Shown here: positions 24,990-33,448 of the stretch, in pieces
How the letters are laid out: each line of letters begins with the position of its first letter
How positions within the stretch are numbered: position 1 is the first letter of the stretch
From: Phycisphaerae bacterium
GTDB lineage: Bacteria > Planctomycetota > Phycisphaerae > UBA1845
DNA length: 47,688 nt
NCBI GenBank assembly: GCA_029260035.1
Contig: JAJDEA010000128.1
Coordinates: 1-47,688 of the forward strand
Direction: 5' to 3'
Program-made: the position numbers and the translations under genes
Notes under the pieces: model-generated
What the model was told of the DNA's origin: nothing
The model's database searches: none
The model's input: the letters and a program-made list of their open reading frames with translations, nothing else

Positions 24990-26701
24990 ATCGAACCTCC
25001 AGATCCACGTACGACCGTAACGAATCGATCTAACCCGGCGAGTTCAAACTTCTCACTCAACCCATCGGGCCAATCGATAGTCACTTCGTCAATGCGATCC
25101 ACATGGCCAAGTCCAAAATGAACACGAGAATCGCTACTCGACAGGTACCCCACCGCCCGATTGACTGTGCGAAGGAAACGCTTTTCGCCGCTGATCACCG
25201 TCACCCGCGCGCCGATCGCATCTCGATTCAACCTCGGATCCACGGCGCGAATGACAAGGTAGCGGCCCTTCCGCGGTGCGCTGTTTTTCATAATACGCCC
25301 AGGTCCATGAATATTGGATACCGCAAAATCCAGGTCGCCATCGGAGTCCAGATCGCCCATCGCCAAACCTCGGGAAATCTCAATGGGCCTGCTGAATGGT
25401 GCGAGCAGGAGCGGGGAAAATGTGAACCGTCCTTGGCCATTATTGAGATAGAACAAATTCGGCTCAGCTAAGCTATCCCATGGCGAAGCGAGCCTGACAC
25501 CGCTAAGAACCTCGCCACGTCGAATTCTGCCATTCGCGGCGAAGACATCCAAATCGCCATCCAACTCAACATCAAAAGCCAATACTCCGAAGCCGGTATA
25601 CGGCGTGCTGGACCACCCAAGCCCCGATCCACCGGTCGCATCCAAGTACCCATCCTTTTGACCAAGGTGCCGATAGTATGTATTGCTCTCCTGCCCAAGG
25701 TGCGACAGAAATATGTCATTTCTTGTATCGCCATTGAAATCCGCCACAACAACGCCCATGCCCGCTTCTGCAGTGCCATGCAGATTGAACGCCACCCCCA
25801 TCGCCATCGCGCGCTCACGAAAAGTGCCGTCGCCTTCATTGATCCAAAAATGGTTCGCATACGCGTCGTTTGCGACGAAAATATCCGGCAAACCATCAGC
25901 ATTCAGGTCCTGGCAGGCCACACCCAAACCCGGCGCCGCAACACTGGTTATCCCCGCCCGAGCGGAAGCATCGGAAAAGGTACCGTCTCCATCGTTGTGC
26001 AACAAAACATCGTGGATCGGAGAAAACGATAATGGGCCACAATAGTCGGGACGGCCATCCGGGCTCTCGCATTTCTTGCTTGCATCCCACTCCAGGTATT
26101 GCGTAATAAATAAATCGAGAAAGCCATCTCTGTCGTAATCAAGAAAGCAGACCGATGCCGACCACTCGTCAACGGCAATTCCAGCCGGTTCCGTTACATC
26201 CGCAAATGTACCGTTGCCTTCATTGCGATAGAGCTTATCCCCACCCAAGTTACTAACGTAGACGTCGACATCTCCGTCGTTGTCGTAATCTCCAACCGCC
26301 ACACCCATTCCATACGATGTATCGCCAAGTTTGGATGCCAGAGTCACGTCAGCGAACGTTCCGTCTTTCCCCTGCCGGAATAGACGATTTCCAATCTGCC
26401 CAGACGATCGGCCCGAAGGCAGATTTCGATTCCCATTCGTAAAGTAAACGTCGAGGTCATCGTCGCCGTCGTAATCAAAAAATGCGACGCCACCCCCCAT
26501 AACTTCCGGGATCAACCTCTTGCCAGCCGCACCATCTTCATGAGAAAAATTAATGCCGACTTCTTCGGTTACATCATGAAACCAAACGGACGATGGAGAG
26601 GAGGTCGCATTGGCTACGTCTTCGCGGCAGCTGGCGCACACCAGGATCGTTAAGACAGCTAATCGTAAAAGCGGCTGTAAAAGCTGGCTCCGAAAGCCCA
26701 T
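24986..26701 (-). CDS. CRTAC1-family secreted protein (VCBS/FG-GAP repeats plus ASPIC/UnbV)
   Basis: This 571-residue exported protein begins with a hydrophobic signal (LRLAVLTILVCASC). It contains about seven FG-GAP/VCBS-type calcium-binding blades, such as AFFDYDGDDDLDVYFTNGN and VGDYDNDGDVDVYVSNLGG, each followed by a LYRNEGNGTFADV-like strand. These should form a beta-propeller. The C-terminus (about 470-565) is an ASPIC/UnbV domain with GARVTVISGEKRFLRTV and VTIDWPDGLSEKFEL. Such proteins are abundant in planctomycetes; their ligands are unknown. AAGGA precedes ATG 26701. The gene overlaps a TPR gene downstream, and a second CRTAC1-type gene is divergent at 27459. Confidence 0.92.
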   Translation of the reverse strand: MGFRSQLLQPLLRLAVLTILVCASCREDVANATSSPSSVWFHDVTEEVGINFSHEDGAAGKRLIPEVMGGGVAFFDYDGDDDLDVYFTNGNRNLPSGRSSGQIGNRLFRQGKDGTFADVTLASKLGDTSYGMGVAVGDYDNDGDVDVYVSNLGGDKLYRNEGNGTFADVTEPAGIAVDEWSASVCFLDYDRDGFLDLFITQYLEWDASKKCESPDGRPDYCGPLSFSPIHDVLLHNDGDGTFSDASARAGITSVAAPGLGVACQDLNADGLPDIFVANDAYANHFWINEGDGTFRERAMAMGVAFNLHGTAEAGMGVVVADFNGDTRNDIFLSHLGQESNTYYRHLGQKDGYLDATGGSGLGWSSTPYTGFGVLAFDVELDGDLDVFAANGRIRRGEVLSGVRLASPWDSLAEPNLFYLNNGQGRFTFSPLLLAPFSRPIEISRGLAMGDLDSDGDLDFAVSNIHGPGRIMKNSAPRKGRYLVIRAVDPRLNRDAIGARVTVISGEKRFLRTVNRAVGYLSSSDSRVHFGLGHVDRIDEVTIDWPDGLSEKFELAGLDRFVTVVRGSGGSI

Positions 26702-27458
26702 GACTATCTAATCCTTCATGGCGAAACGCGCATATCGCGCCCATACATACGGAAATGAACGCGAAGAAGAGACTTTAAGCCCGTTCTTTCACGCTCGGCT
26801 TACTCACAAGACGAGCATTTCGCCTCGCAGGCATACATATTTCAAACTACAACCCTAGACATGCGGAGAACATCGAATCTCCTCACGGCAACGCCGGGCA
26901 GACTTGATCCTTAATGAGAAATGGCAAAAGAAATGCACCGCCCGCCCAAGCGGTTGCTTTCAACACTATTGTTAGGGTCATCATACATAATCTGACAATT
27001 CAAATCAAGCGATTTGCGAGCAGCCCAAACACGCAACTGCGAGCCAATTCCCGCAAATCGAAGCGATTGCGCCCCCTTCAAGCTAGGTCCGAGAATACGT
27101 TTGTTCCGAAATGGCGCGCCCAATAAGCCATGCCCGTCCGATACAGAGATCGAGCGGCGCGAGCAAATCGTGGGCCATTTCAACCAGGATAATGAGGTTT
27201 CCGGAACTCCCGGCATCGCAATGCGTAGGCTGTAATTTGTTCATGGCGGCCATCCCCGAAGGCAGAACAACGGAACGGCTCAGCATTAAGACTTGCCAAC
27301 AATGCCACGATTTCGGCACTATCGATAAGACCGGAGTCAAGGTCGAGGTGAAAACGTTCAAGACCACCCGCAACGAACGACAGGAACGCCTGATTGACGT
27401 AGTGAACAGAGACAACTAAATTGCCAGAAAAATACCCTGTAAAGTGGAGTATGTAGCC
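26702..27458. other. Divergent intergenic region between two CRTAC1-type genes
   Basis: This 757-bp stretch separates the minus-strand CRTAC1/TPR pair from the plus-strand CRTAC1 gene and must hold promoters for both. It also contains a possible small CxxC gene (27192-27419). The first 400 bp show no recognisable gene or strong hairpin. Confidence 0.45.
27192..27419 (+). CDS. Possible small protein with CxxC...CxxCH motifs
   Basis: An open frame of 75 codons from ATG 27192 contains CVGC and, 26 residues later, CQQCH. That spacing suits a zinc ribbon; CxxCH could also be a c-type haem motif, but no signal peptide is present. The C-terminal part (KVEVKTFKTTRNERQERLID) is charged and uses G/C-ending codons like true genes nearby. 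AGGA lies directly upstream. The frame is open further to 27111. It ends 39 bp before the next CRTAC1 gene on the same strand. No family is recognised, and an antisense frame covers the same DNA, so coding status is uncertain. Confidence 0.35.
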   Translation: MRFPELPASQCVGCNLFMAAIPEGRTTERLSIKTCQQCHDFGTIDKTGVKVEVKTFKTTRNERQERLIDVVNRDN

Positions 27459-29765
27459 GTGAAACGAAGAACTTATCTCATTATTTCCGTGGTTTTCTGT
27501 TCCTTAGCAGCAACATCTACTCTTTGGGCTGACGATACGGATGAAACCAATCCCGGCGCATCCCAGTCTTCGTCGTTACAGGACCCCGGCACGATAAAGA
27601 TGGTGGAACTGCTCGCCAAAATCGAGAGGGAAGCCAATCCGGGAAGCCCATACCTAAACAAGCGTCGAATGAAGAAAATGGAGGACATACTCACCGGCGT
27701 AACGGACGAGCAATTCGAAGTGCGCATTCGACTCCGACTTGCGGTAGAAATGTTGCGTGCAGGCGAGAGCGAAAAAGCAGCGGAAGAGTGCCGAAGAGTG
27801 GAAGGGCTGAGCTCCGCGTGGAAGACGCCTCTTCCCCCCGAAGCGATCGCACAGCTTCGGGATCTCCTCGCGCTCTCATACCTCAGGCTGGGGGAACAAC
27901 AAAACTCCATCGCACTACACGGAGCCGATTCGTGCCTGATCCCCATCAAGGGCGATGGAATCCACACCGATCAAACGGGATCCAGGAAAGCCATCGAGGT
28001 GCTCGAAGAAAACCTGAAGACGAAATCGGAGGACTATTCCCTGCGATGGCTGCTCAACGTTGCCTATATGACGGTTGGAGAGTATCCTGACAAAGTACCG
28101 GCACAATGGAGAATCCCGCCAAGCGTATTTGAATCCGACTACGACATCAAACGGTTTTACAACGTAGCTGGCAAGTCAGGATTGAATGTCGTGGGTTTGT
28201 CCGGCGGGGCCATCATGGAGGATTTCGACGGAGACGGATTCCTCGACGTCATGATGTCATCGTGGGGATTGAGCGATCAAGTAAGATTTTTCAAGAACAA
28301 TGGCGACGGCACGTTTACAGACAAGACAAACGAAGCGGGGCTGACGGGAATCGTGGGCGGTCTAAATATGACCCATGCGGATTACGACAATGATGGCTAT
28401 CCAGACGTCTTGATTCTGCGCGGCGCATGGATGCAAGACCATGGACAACACCCCAATTCCTTATTGCGTAACAACGGGAATGGAACATTCTCAGATGTAA
28501 CCGAAGCCGCCGGGATACTGTCCTTACATCCAACACAGACCGCAACGTGGGGAGATTACAACAACGATGGTTGGCTTGATCTCTACATTGGAAACGAAAC
28601 CGAAAAAATCACTCAGAACCAGCATCCTTGCGAACTGTTCCACAATAACGGCGATGGAACGTTCACCGAATGTGCTGAGATGATGGGAATCGACGATCTG
28701 GGCTATATCAAGGCAGTCGCTTTCGGAGACTTCAATAACGACGGCCGGCAAGACATCTACATCTCCGGACACAAGACGAACGCCTTGTATCGCAACGACG
28801 GGCCCAAGAACCCGGCCCCAAACGGACAGAAGCAATCGACAGGCACTGCTCAAACATCAGCCAAGCCGATTCAACCTTGGCGATTCACGAACGTAGCTGA
28901 GGAAGCTGGCGTAACGGAACCGCGTGTCAGCTTTCCCACATGGTTCTGGGACTATGACAATGACGGCTGGCTTGACATCTTTGTTTCCGGATACGGCTGG
29001 GAAAACGAGGGTGACGTCATGAAGGACTACATGAATATCCCTAACAAAGGCGTCCTCCCACGCCTTTACCGCAACAACGCCGACGAAACCTTCACCGACG
29101 TAACCAAGGAAGCAAAGGTTGACAAACTCCTGCTCACAATGGGTTCCAATTACGGCGATTTGGATAACGACGGGTATCTCGATTTCTATGCCGGCACAGG
29201 AACCCCAAGCCTCCTAGCTATTGTGCCAAATCGAATGTTCCGAAACGACCATGGCGAATCCTTTCAAGACGTGACAACATCGGGTGGATTCGGCAACATC
29301 CAGAAGGGGCATGGGGTCGCATTCGGAGACATTGATAATGATGGCGATCAGGATATCTTCGTGGTGATGGGCGGTGCCTACTCAGGCGATGTATACCCCA
29401 ACATACTTCTTGAAAACCCAGGCCATGGCAATCACTGGATAACCATTCGCGTCGAAGGGGTCCAGTCAAATCGGGCGGGAATCGGTGCGCGAATACGCGT
29501 GCGGGTTGATACGGGTACAGGCGAGAATGATATTTATGCCATGGTAGGCACCGGAGGCAGCTTTGGTTCTTCCAGCCTGCAACAGGAAATAGGACTGGGA
29601 AAAGCCAAAGCCATCAAAGAGATTGAAATCAAATGGCCGACCACCGGCCTTGCACAGACCTTTCAGGACGTAAAAATGAACCAGATTATCAAGATTCGGG
29701 AAGGGGACCCGAAGGTCAAACAAATTCAATCATCCTCATTTTCTCTTTCCGGGCCAACCCCATAA
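27459..29765 (+). CDS. TPR plus CRTAC1-type secreted protein (VCBS/FG-GAP and ASPIC/UnbV)
   Basis: This 768-residue protein starts at a GTG (27459) with GGAG 9 nt upstream, giving the signal peptide MKRRTYLIISVVFCSLAATS ending near TLWA. Residues about 35-215 are helical and TPR-like (LRLAVEMLRAGESEKAAEEC and LLALSYLRLGEQQNSIALHG). From about residue 243 come FG-GAP/VCBS blades, for example IMEDFDGDGFLDVMMSSWG, HADYDNDGYPDVLIL and WGDYNNDGWLDLYIGN, forming a predicted calcium-binding beta-propeller. The end is an ASPIC/UnbV domain (GIGARIRVRVDTGTGENDIY and EIKWPTTGLAQTFQDV). It is a larger relative of the divergent gene at 24986-26701. Here TPR and propeller are fused, whereas in the opposite operon they are separate proteins. 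Confidence 0.9.
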   Translation: MKRRTYLIISVVFCSLAATSTLWADDTDETNPGASQSSSLQDPGTIKMVELLAKIEREANPGSPYLNKRRMKKMEDILTGVTDEQFEVRIRLRLAVEMLRAGESEKAAEECRRVEGLSSAWKTPLPPEAIAQLRDLLALSYLRLGEQQNSIALHGADSCLIPIKGDGIHTDQTGSRKAIEVLEENLKTKSEDYSLRWLLNVAYMTVGEYPDKVPAQWRIPPSVFESDYDIKRFYNVAGKSGLNVVGLSGGAIMEDFDGDGFLDVMMSSWGLSDQVRFFKNNGDGTFTDKTNEAGLTGIVGGLNMTHADYDNDGYPDVLILRGAWMQDHGQHPNSLLRNNGNGTFSDVTEAAGILSLHPTQTATWGDYNNDGWLDLYIGNETEKITQNQHPCELFHNNGDGTFTECAEMMGIDDLGYIKAVAFGDFNNDGRQDIYISGHKTNALYRNDGPKNPAPNGQKQSTGTAQTSAKPIQPWRFTNVAEEAGVTEPRVSFPTWFWDYDNDGWLDIFVSGYGWENEGDVMKDYMNIPNKGVLPRLYRNNADETFTDVTKEAKVDKLLLTMGSNYGDLDNDGYLDFYAGTGTPSLLAIVPNRMFRNDHGESFQDVTTSGGFGNIQKGHGVAFGDIDNDGDQDIFVVMGGAYSGDVYPNILLENPGHGNHWITIRVEGVQSNRAGIGARIRVRVDTGTGENDIYAMVGTGGSFGSSSLQQEIGLGKAKAIKEIEIKWPTTGLAQTFQDVKMNQIIKIREGDPKVKQIQSSSFSLSGPTP

Positions 29766-30272
29766 TCCTTGCATGTGATCTAAACGCAGCAGATTCGGAT
29801 AAGCGTGCCAGTTATCGACTCAAGTAAAGCCGATAATTCGTATCTTGGCGGCATGAGTCCATAGGGCGTCACAATAATGCCCATCAGTGCAAGTCTGCGC
29901 TTTTTTTTGCGGCCCTGGCACCGAAGGCACTGCTCGAGAGCAGCGGCACAGCCGAAACCTATGGCCTAAGCAGTTGGAATCGAGGCTCCGCACTCGGAAA
30001 AGCAGAATTCTGCCGATTATCTGGACGTTCCGGGCCACATTAGAGTAGACAAAACCACCCACTTACAACCCCCGAAACCTTGAAGCGGCCCATCTGGCGT
30101 GCTAAAGTAAGCATGCGAAGGATGCAGTACTGGGGGTTCTGCATTTCGACAGTGGGAAGAAGCGACCACACGACAAACCTTCGGCAACCACGATCAATAG
30201 CAAATGGGGAGTGGTAGCCGTTTCGGTGGCGCAAATCGACAATACGCGAGCCGTATGGGGGGATACGGGATC
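29766..30272. other. 507-bp intergenic region upstream of the first dockerin-like gene
   Basis: No gene is supported. It contains an 8-T run at about 29911-29918 without a convincing stem before it, a palindrome at 29930-29943, and an ATGCAG/CTGCAT hairpin at 30122-30144. The promoter for the secreted-protein genes that follow is expected here. Confidence 0.4.
29930..29943. repeat. Palindrome CTGCTC-GA-GAGCAG
   Basis: A perfect 14-bp palindrome flanked by GGCAC-type half sites (CTGGCACC before, CGGCACAG after). Its core shares CACTGCTC and GAGCAG with the central hairpin of the MITE-like element at 47443-47552. It may be a degraded repeat relative or a chance likeness. Confidence 0.35.
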
Positions 30273-33200
30273 ATGAATATTCGCAAGCTGGGCTTAGCCG
30301 TCTTGCTATTCGATACCGTAGCTTTGTCCGCTACATCTTCGGTTCAGGCGCAAGAGGCTTGGTCCGTTCGAGAAGGCTCGACGGCAGTCTGGCTAACCAG
30401 TGACAACGTGATTGCAAAGACCACCTCGGCTTCAGCGCCGAATGAGTTTCGGAAGAGCTTGGGGGGAGAGTCCTTTGTTGTTGATGTCTTGCCAGGGGGA
30501 GTTTTCGGTATACCGATCGGGCAACAACCGGCAAAGAACATTCATGGACGAGTGTCTCATAATGAAGACATCTTACTCCGGTCAGCAAGCGGCGAAGCAA
30601 TACTTCGTGCACCGGAGCTTCGAGTAATTCAAACGGACACCAGGGTCCGTTTTGAAATGAGCAATAGTCCGACGGAGCAAGGCCGAGGATTGATTCTCAA
30701 CGATACGACAATCATGTTTGATCGCATTGGAAAGTCAATTGTCATAACAAGCGGTGCCGTAACGCTTGCACCCGAAACCGCCAAGGCGCTGGGCCTTGAC
30801 GCGGGAGCAAAAATTGGACATCTGTTGTTCCGCGCCAGGATCGCGCGTGCTGACTCTTTGAACGATACAGGCATTGACTCCATTGAAGCGTCGCCGAGCT
30901 TGAGCCAGCCCCTCGCCAGCACAATCGGGCCTGATGTAATTGTTGGCGACTTGTATAACGAAGGCTTCTTCGGCCGGGTTGGTGGCATCTCAGCATTTGC
31001 AGTGGGCACACGATCCTGCAACGTCGGCGATCAGCCAGCGGATTGGTTTTCGACCACAGAACGACATCCCGTCATTGACCAGAGCATGTTTCGATATGCC
31101 AACAATCGATTCGAGCAAATCGGTTTATCGTGGGTCAAGCATGGCTTTTTCGCCGTTAGGGATGAATCTTTTTGCGGAGGTGGCTGCCAGGACCCTGGTG
31201 GCCCAATGGGAACAAGGCTCGGCGTTGGCTGTTCTGACCCCTATTCCGCATCGCTTAACGGCGAACAAGCAAACATGGGACCGCGATCGCAAGTCAATCC
31301 TCATACGGGCGTGTTTCCGTTCCCTTATACCGTCAGCACGCCAGCAGCTCCCACAATCGGTCGTAGGCTCCAAGTTAAGGATGTCGATATTGACCCCGCT
31401 TTGAATCCCGGCGCGCTGTATTTCATTGAAGGGCATTATGTAACCGCAGATGATGCCGCGGCAGGAAACGGCAACAACAATGCATCGTATCGACCAATAA
31501 CCATCGCCGGCCCGGATGGCTTAGACAGATTCACTTACAACTTGATCGGCACAACCCAGCAAGAGCAAGCTGGCATTCGCGCGTGGCAAGACCACGATCC
31601 CGCCGTCGTCGAAACGGATATCCAACTTCCGGGTGAGGGGCTTTTCATTCTCGCTGCCAAAGAGACTGCACTCGCCAACGGGTTCTGGGAATACCAATAC
31701 GCGATCCAAAACCTGAATTCTGATCGAAGCGGGGCGTCGTTTTTCGTGCCACTGCCAAACGGCTCGGTGGTTACCGACATAGGTTTTCATGATGTCGATC
31801 AACATAGCGGGGAGCCGTTTTCGCTTACTGATTGGTCAGCTGTTGTATCAACCAACGGAATCACCTGGTCGACGGACATTGACACTATTGATCCCAATGC
31901 CAATGCACTTCGATGGGGATCCATGTACAATTTCCGTTTTCGTGCCAATGTCACCCCTGCTGCCACAACGATCACCCTCGGGCTCTTCAAGCAAGGTGCA
32001 TTCAATGACATCACCGCCCCGACAATCGGCCCCAAACTCGACCTTATCGATTGCAATGGGAATACGATCGCCGATGCGTGCGACATTAGCTGTGAGGCCG
32101 TGAATTGCACGCAACCCTGCGGGGGCAGTGAAGACTGCAACAGCAACGGCGTTCCCGATGAATGTGAACGGGACTGCAACAACAACGTACACGCCGATGA
32201 ATGCGACGTGGCACAAGGAATAAGCCCAGACTGCAACAGCAACCTCGTGCCGGATGAATGTGAAGTCGATTGTGACGGCGATGGCATTCCTGATGAATGC
32301 GACGTGTTTGATGATGTGGATCAGGATGCGATCCCGGATTGTTTTGATTTGTGTCCATCCACTTTGCCCCTGGGGCCTTGCGTCTGTCCGCCTGCGGGAC
32401 TATGCTGTTTTCCGCCTAATCTTGGGGGATTTTGTGTTGGTCCCATCCCGGCTGCAGATTGCATTGACGTGGGCGGAATTCCTGACTGTCGAGCGTCTCA
32501 GCTTTGCCTGGACGGCTGTTTGTTGGGGGATACCAATGACAATGGCGAATTGGAATTACGGGATTTTGCAGCATTACAGAACTGCTATAGCGGCTCCGTG
32601 AATACCGTTGGATTTGCTCCACTCACGCCCGAGTGCGCGCGAGTCTTTGATTTCGACGCAGATACAGGTGTGGATGGCACCGACTATGCCGTGTTCGAGT
32701 CAGCGCTCGGCGGGCCTTGCTCAGAAGACGCTGACAACGATGGCACACCCAACTGCCGGGATGCGTGTCCAGCCGATTCGGCAAAAACGGTCCCTGGCGT
32801 TTGCGGGTGCCATATTCCAGACTCTGATACGGATGGCGATACCGTTCTCGATTGCAACGATCTCTGCCCCTTGGATGCGATGAAAGTTGAACCGGGACAA
32901 TGCGGATGTGGAAGTCCGGATATTGATAGCGACCTGGATGGTGTGCTGGACTGTAATGATCTCTGCCCTTCAGACGCAGCGAAAATCGAACCAGGGCAAT
33001 GCGGCTGTGGTCTTGTTGATGTAGATTCGGATGGCGATGGCTCGGCGGACTGCGTCGACGGCTGTCCCTTGGATCCACAGAAAACATCGCCAGGGCAATG
33101 TGGATGCCAGAATTCCGACATAGACACTGACGGGGATGGAACAGCAGACTGCATCGACGGCTGTGAGAGTGACCCAGAAAAAACGACGCCGGGACAGTGC

Positions 33201-33404
33201 GGCTGCGGCAGGGCAGATATCGACTCCGATGGCGATGGCGTCCTCGACTGTTTTGACGACTGCCCCTTTGACGAAGCAAAAACATCATCCGGAATTTGCG
33301 GATGTGGTATCGCCGACACAGATTCTGACGGAGACGGGACGCCGGACTGCATAGATGGCTGCCCCTTTGACCCCACGACAACGCTGGTAACGCAATGCAA
33401 TTAA
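30273..33404 (+). CDS. Large secreted Asp/Cys-rich protein with dockerin-like and thrombospondin-type-3 repeats
   Basis: This 1043-residue exported protein has a signal peptide (MNIRKLGLAVLLFDTVALSA ending SSVQAQ). Residues about 27-590 form an extracellular region that I do not recognise. From about 590 the sequence turns into calcium-binding type repeats of the form DCNSNGVPDECE. A dockerin-like pair follows (DTNDNGELELRDFAALQNCY near 753 and FDADTGVDGTDYAVFESAL near 793). The end is seven 33-residue thrombospondin-type-3-like units, each with Asp-rich loops and four cysteines. ATG 30273 is preceded by GGGGGGATACGGG; the open frame to 30204 lacks a signal peptide at its start. The gene is 44 bp from the next secreted protein. 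It is probably a surface or matrix protein. Confidence 0.85.
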   Translation: MNIRKLGLAVLLFDTVALSATSSVQAQEAWSVREGSTAVWLTSDNVIAKTTSASAPNEFRKSLGGESFVVDVLPGGVFGIPIGQQPAKNIHGRVSHNEDILLRSASGEAILRAPELRVIQTDTRVRFEMSNSPTEQGRGLILNDTTIMFDRIGKSIVITSGAVTLAPETAKALGLDAGAKIGHLLFRARIARADSLNDTGIDSIEASPSLSQPLASTIGPDVIVGDLYNEGFFGRVGGISAFAVGTRSCNVGDQPADWFSTTERHPVIDQSMFRYANNRFEQIGLSWVKHGFFAVRDESFCGGGCQDPGGPMGTRLGVGCSDPYSASLNGEQANMGPRSQVNPHTGVFPFPYTVSTPAAPTIGRRLQVKDVDIDPALNPGALYFIEGHYVTADDAAAGNGNNNASYRPITIAGPDGLDRFTYNLIGTTQQEQAGIRAWQDHDPAVVETDIQLPGEGLFILAAKETALANGFWEYQYAIQNLNSDRSGASFFVPLPNGSVVTDIGFHDVDQHSGEPFSLTDWSAVVSTNGITWSTDIDTIDPNANALRWGSMYNFRFRANVTPAATTITLGLFKQGAFNDITAPTIGPKLDLIDCNGNTIADACDISCEAVNCTQPCGGSEDCNSNGVPDECERDCNNNVHADECDVAQGISPDCNSNLVPDECEVDCDGDGIPDECDVFDDVDQDAIPDCFDLCPSTLPLGPCVCPPAGLCCFPPNLGGFCVGPIPAADCIDVGGIPDCRASQLCLDGCLLGDTNDNGELELRDFAALQNCYSGSVNTVGFAPLTPECARVFDFDADTGVDGTDYAVFESALGGPCSEDADNDGTPNCRDACPADSAKTVPGVCGCHIPDSDTDGDTVLDCNDLCPLDAMKVEPGQCGCGSPDIDSDLDGVLDCNDLCPSDAAKIEPGQCGCGLVDVDSDGDGSADCVDGCPLDPQKTSPGQCGCQNSDIDTDGDGTADCIDGCESDPEKTTPGQCGCGRADIDSDGDGVLDCFDDCPFDEAKTSSGICGCGIADTDSDGDGTPDCIDGCPFDPTTTLVTQCN
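32725..33401 (+). repeat. Seven tandem 99-bp units encoding thrombospondin-type-3-like repeats
   Basis: The coding sequence repeats with a 33-codon period. Each unit reads roughly DxDxDGDGxxDCxDxCPxD, then xxKxxPGxCGCG. Units start DADNDG, DSDTDG, DIDSDL, DVDSDG, DIDTDG, DIDSDG and DTDSDG. The first (31 residues) and last are the most diverged, as is usual for array ends. Nucleotide identity between units is only moderate, suggesting old duplications under protein-level selection. Confidence 0.9.
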
Positions 33405-33448
33405 ACGGGGAACGCAAGCAACCCGTCAGGATTTATGAGGTAGACTCC

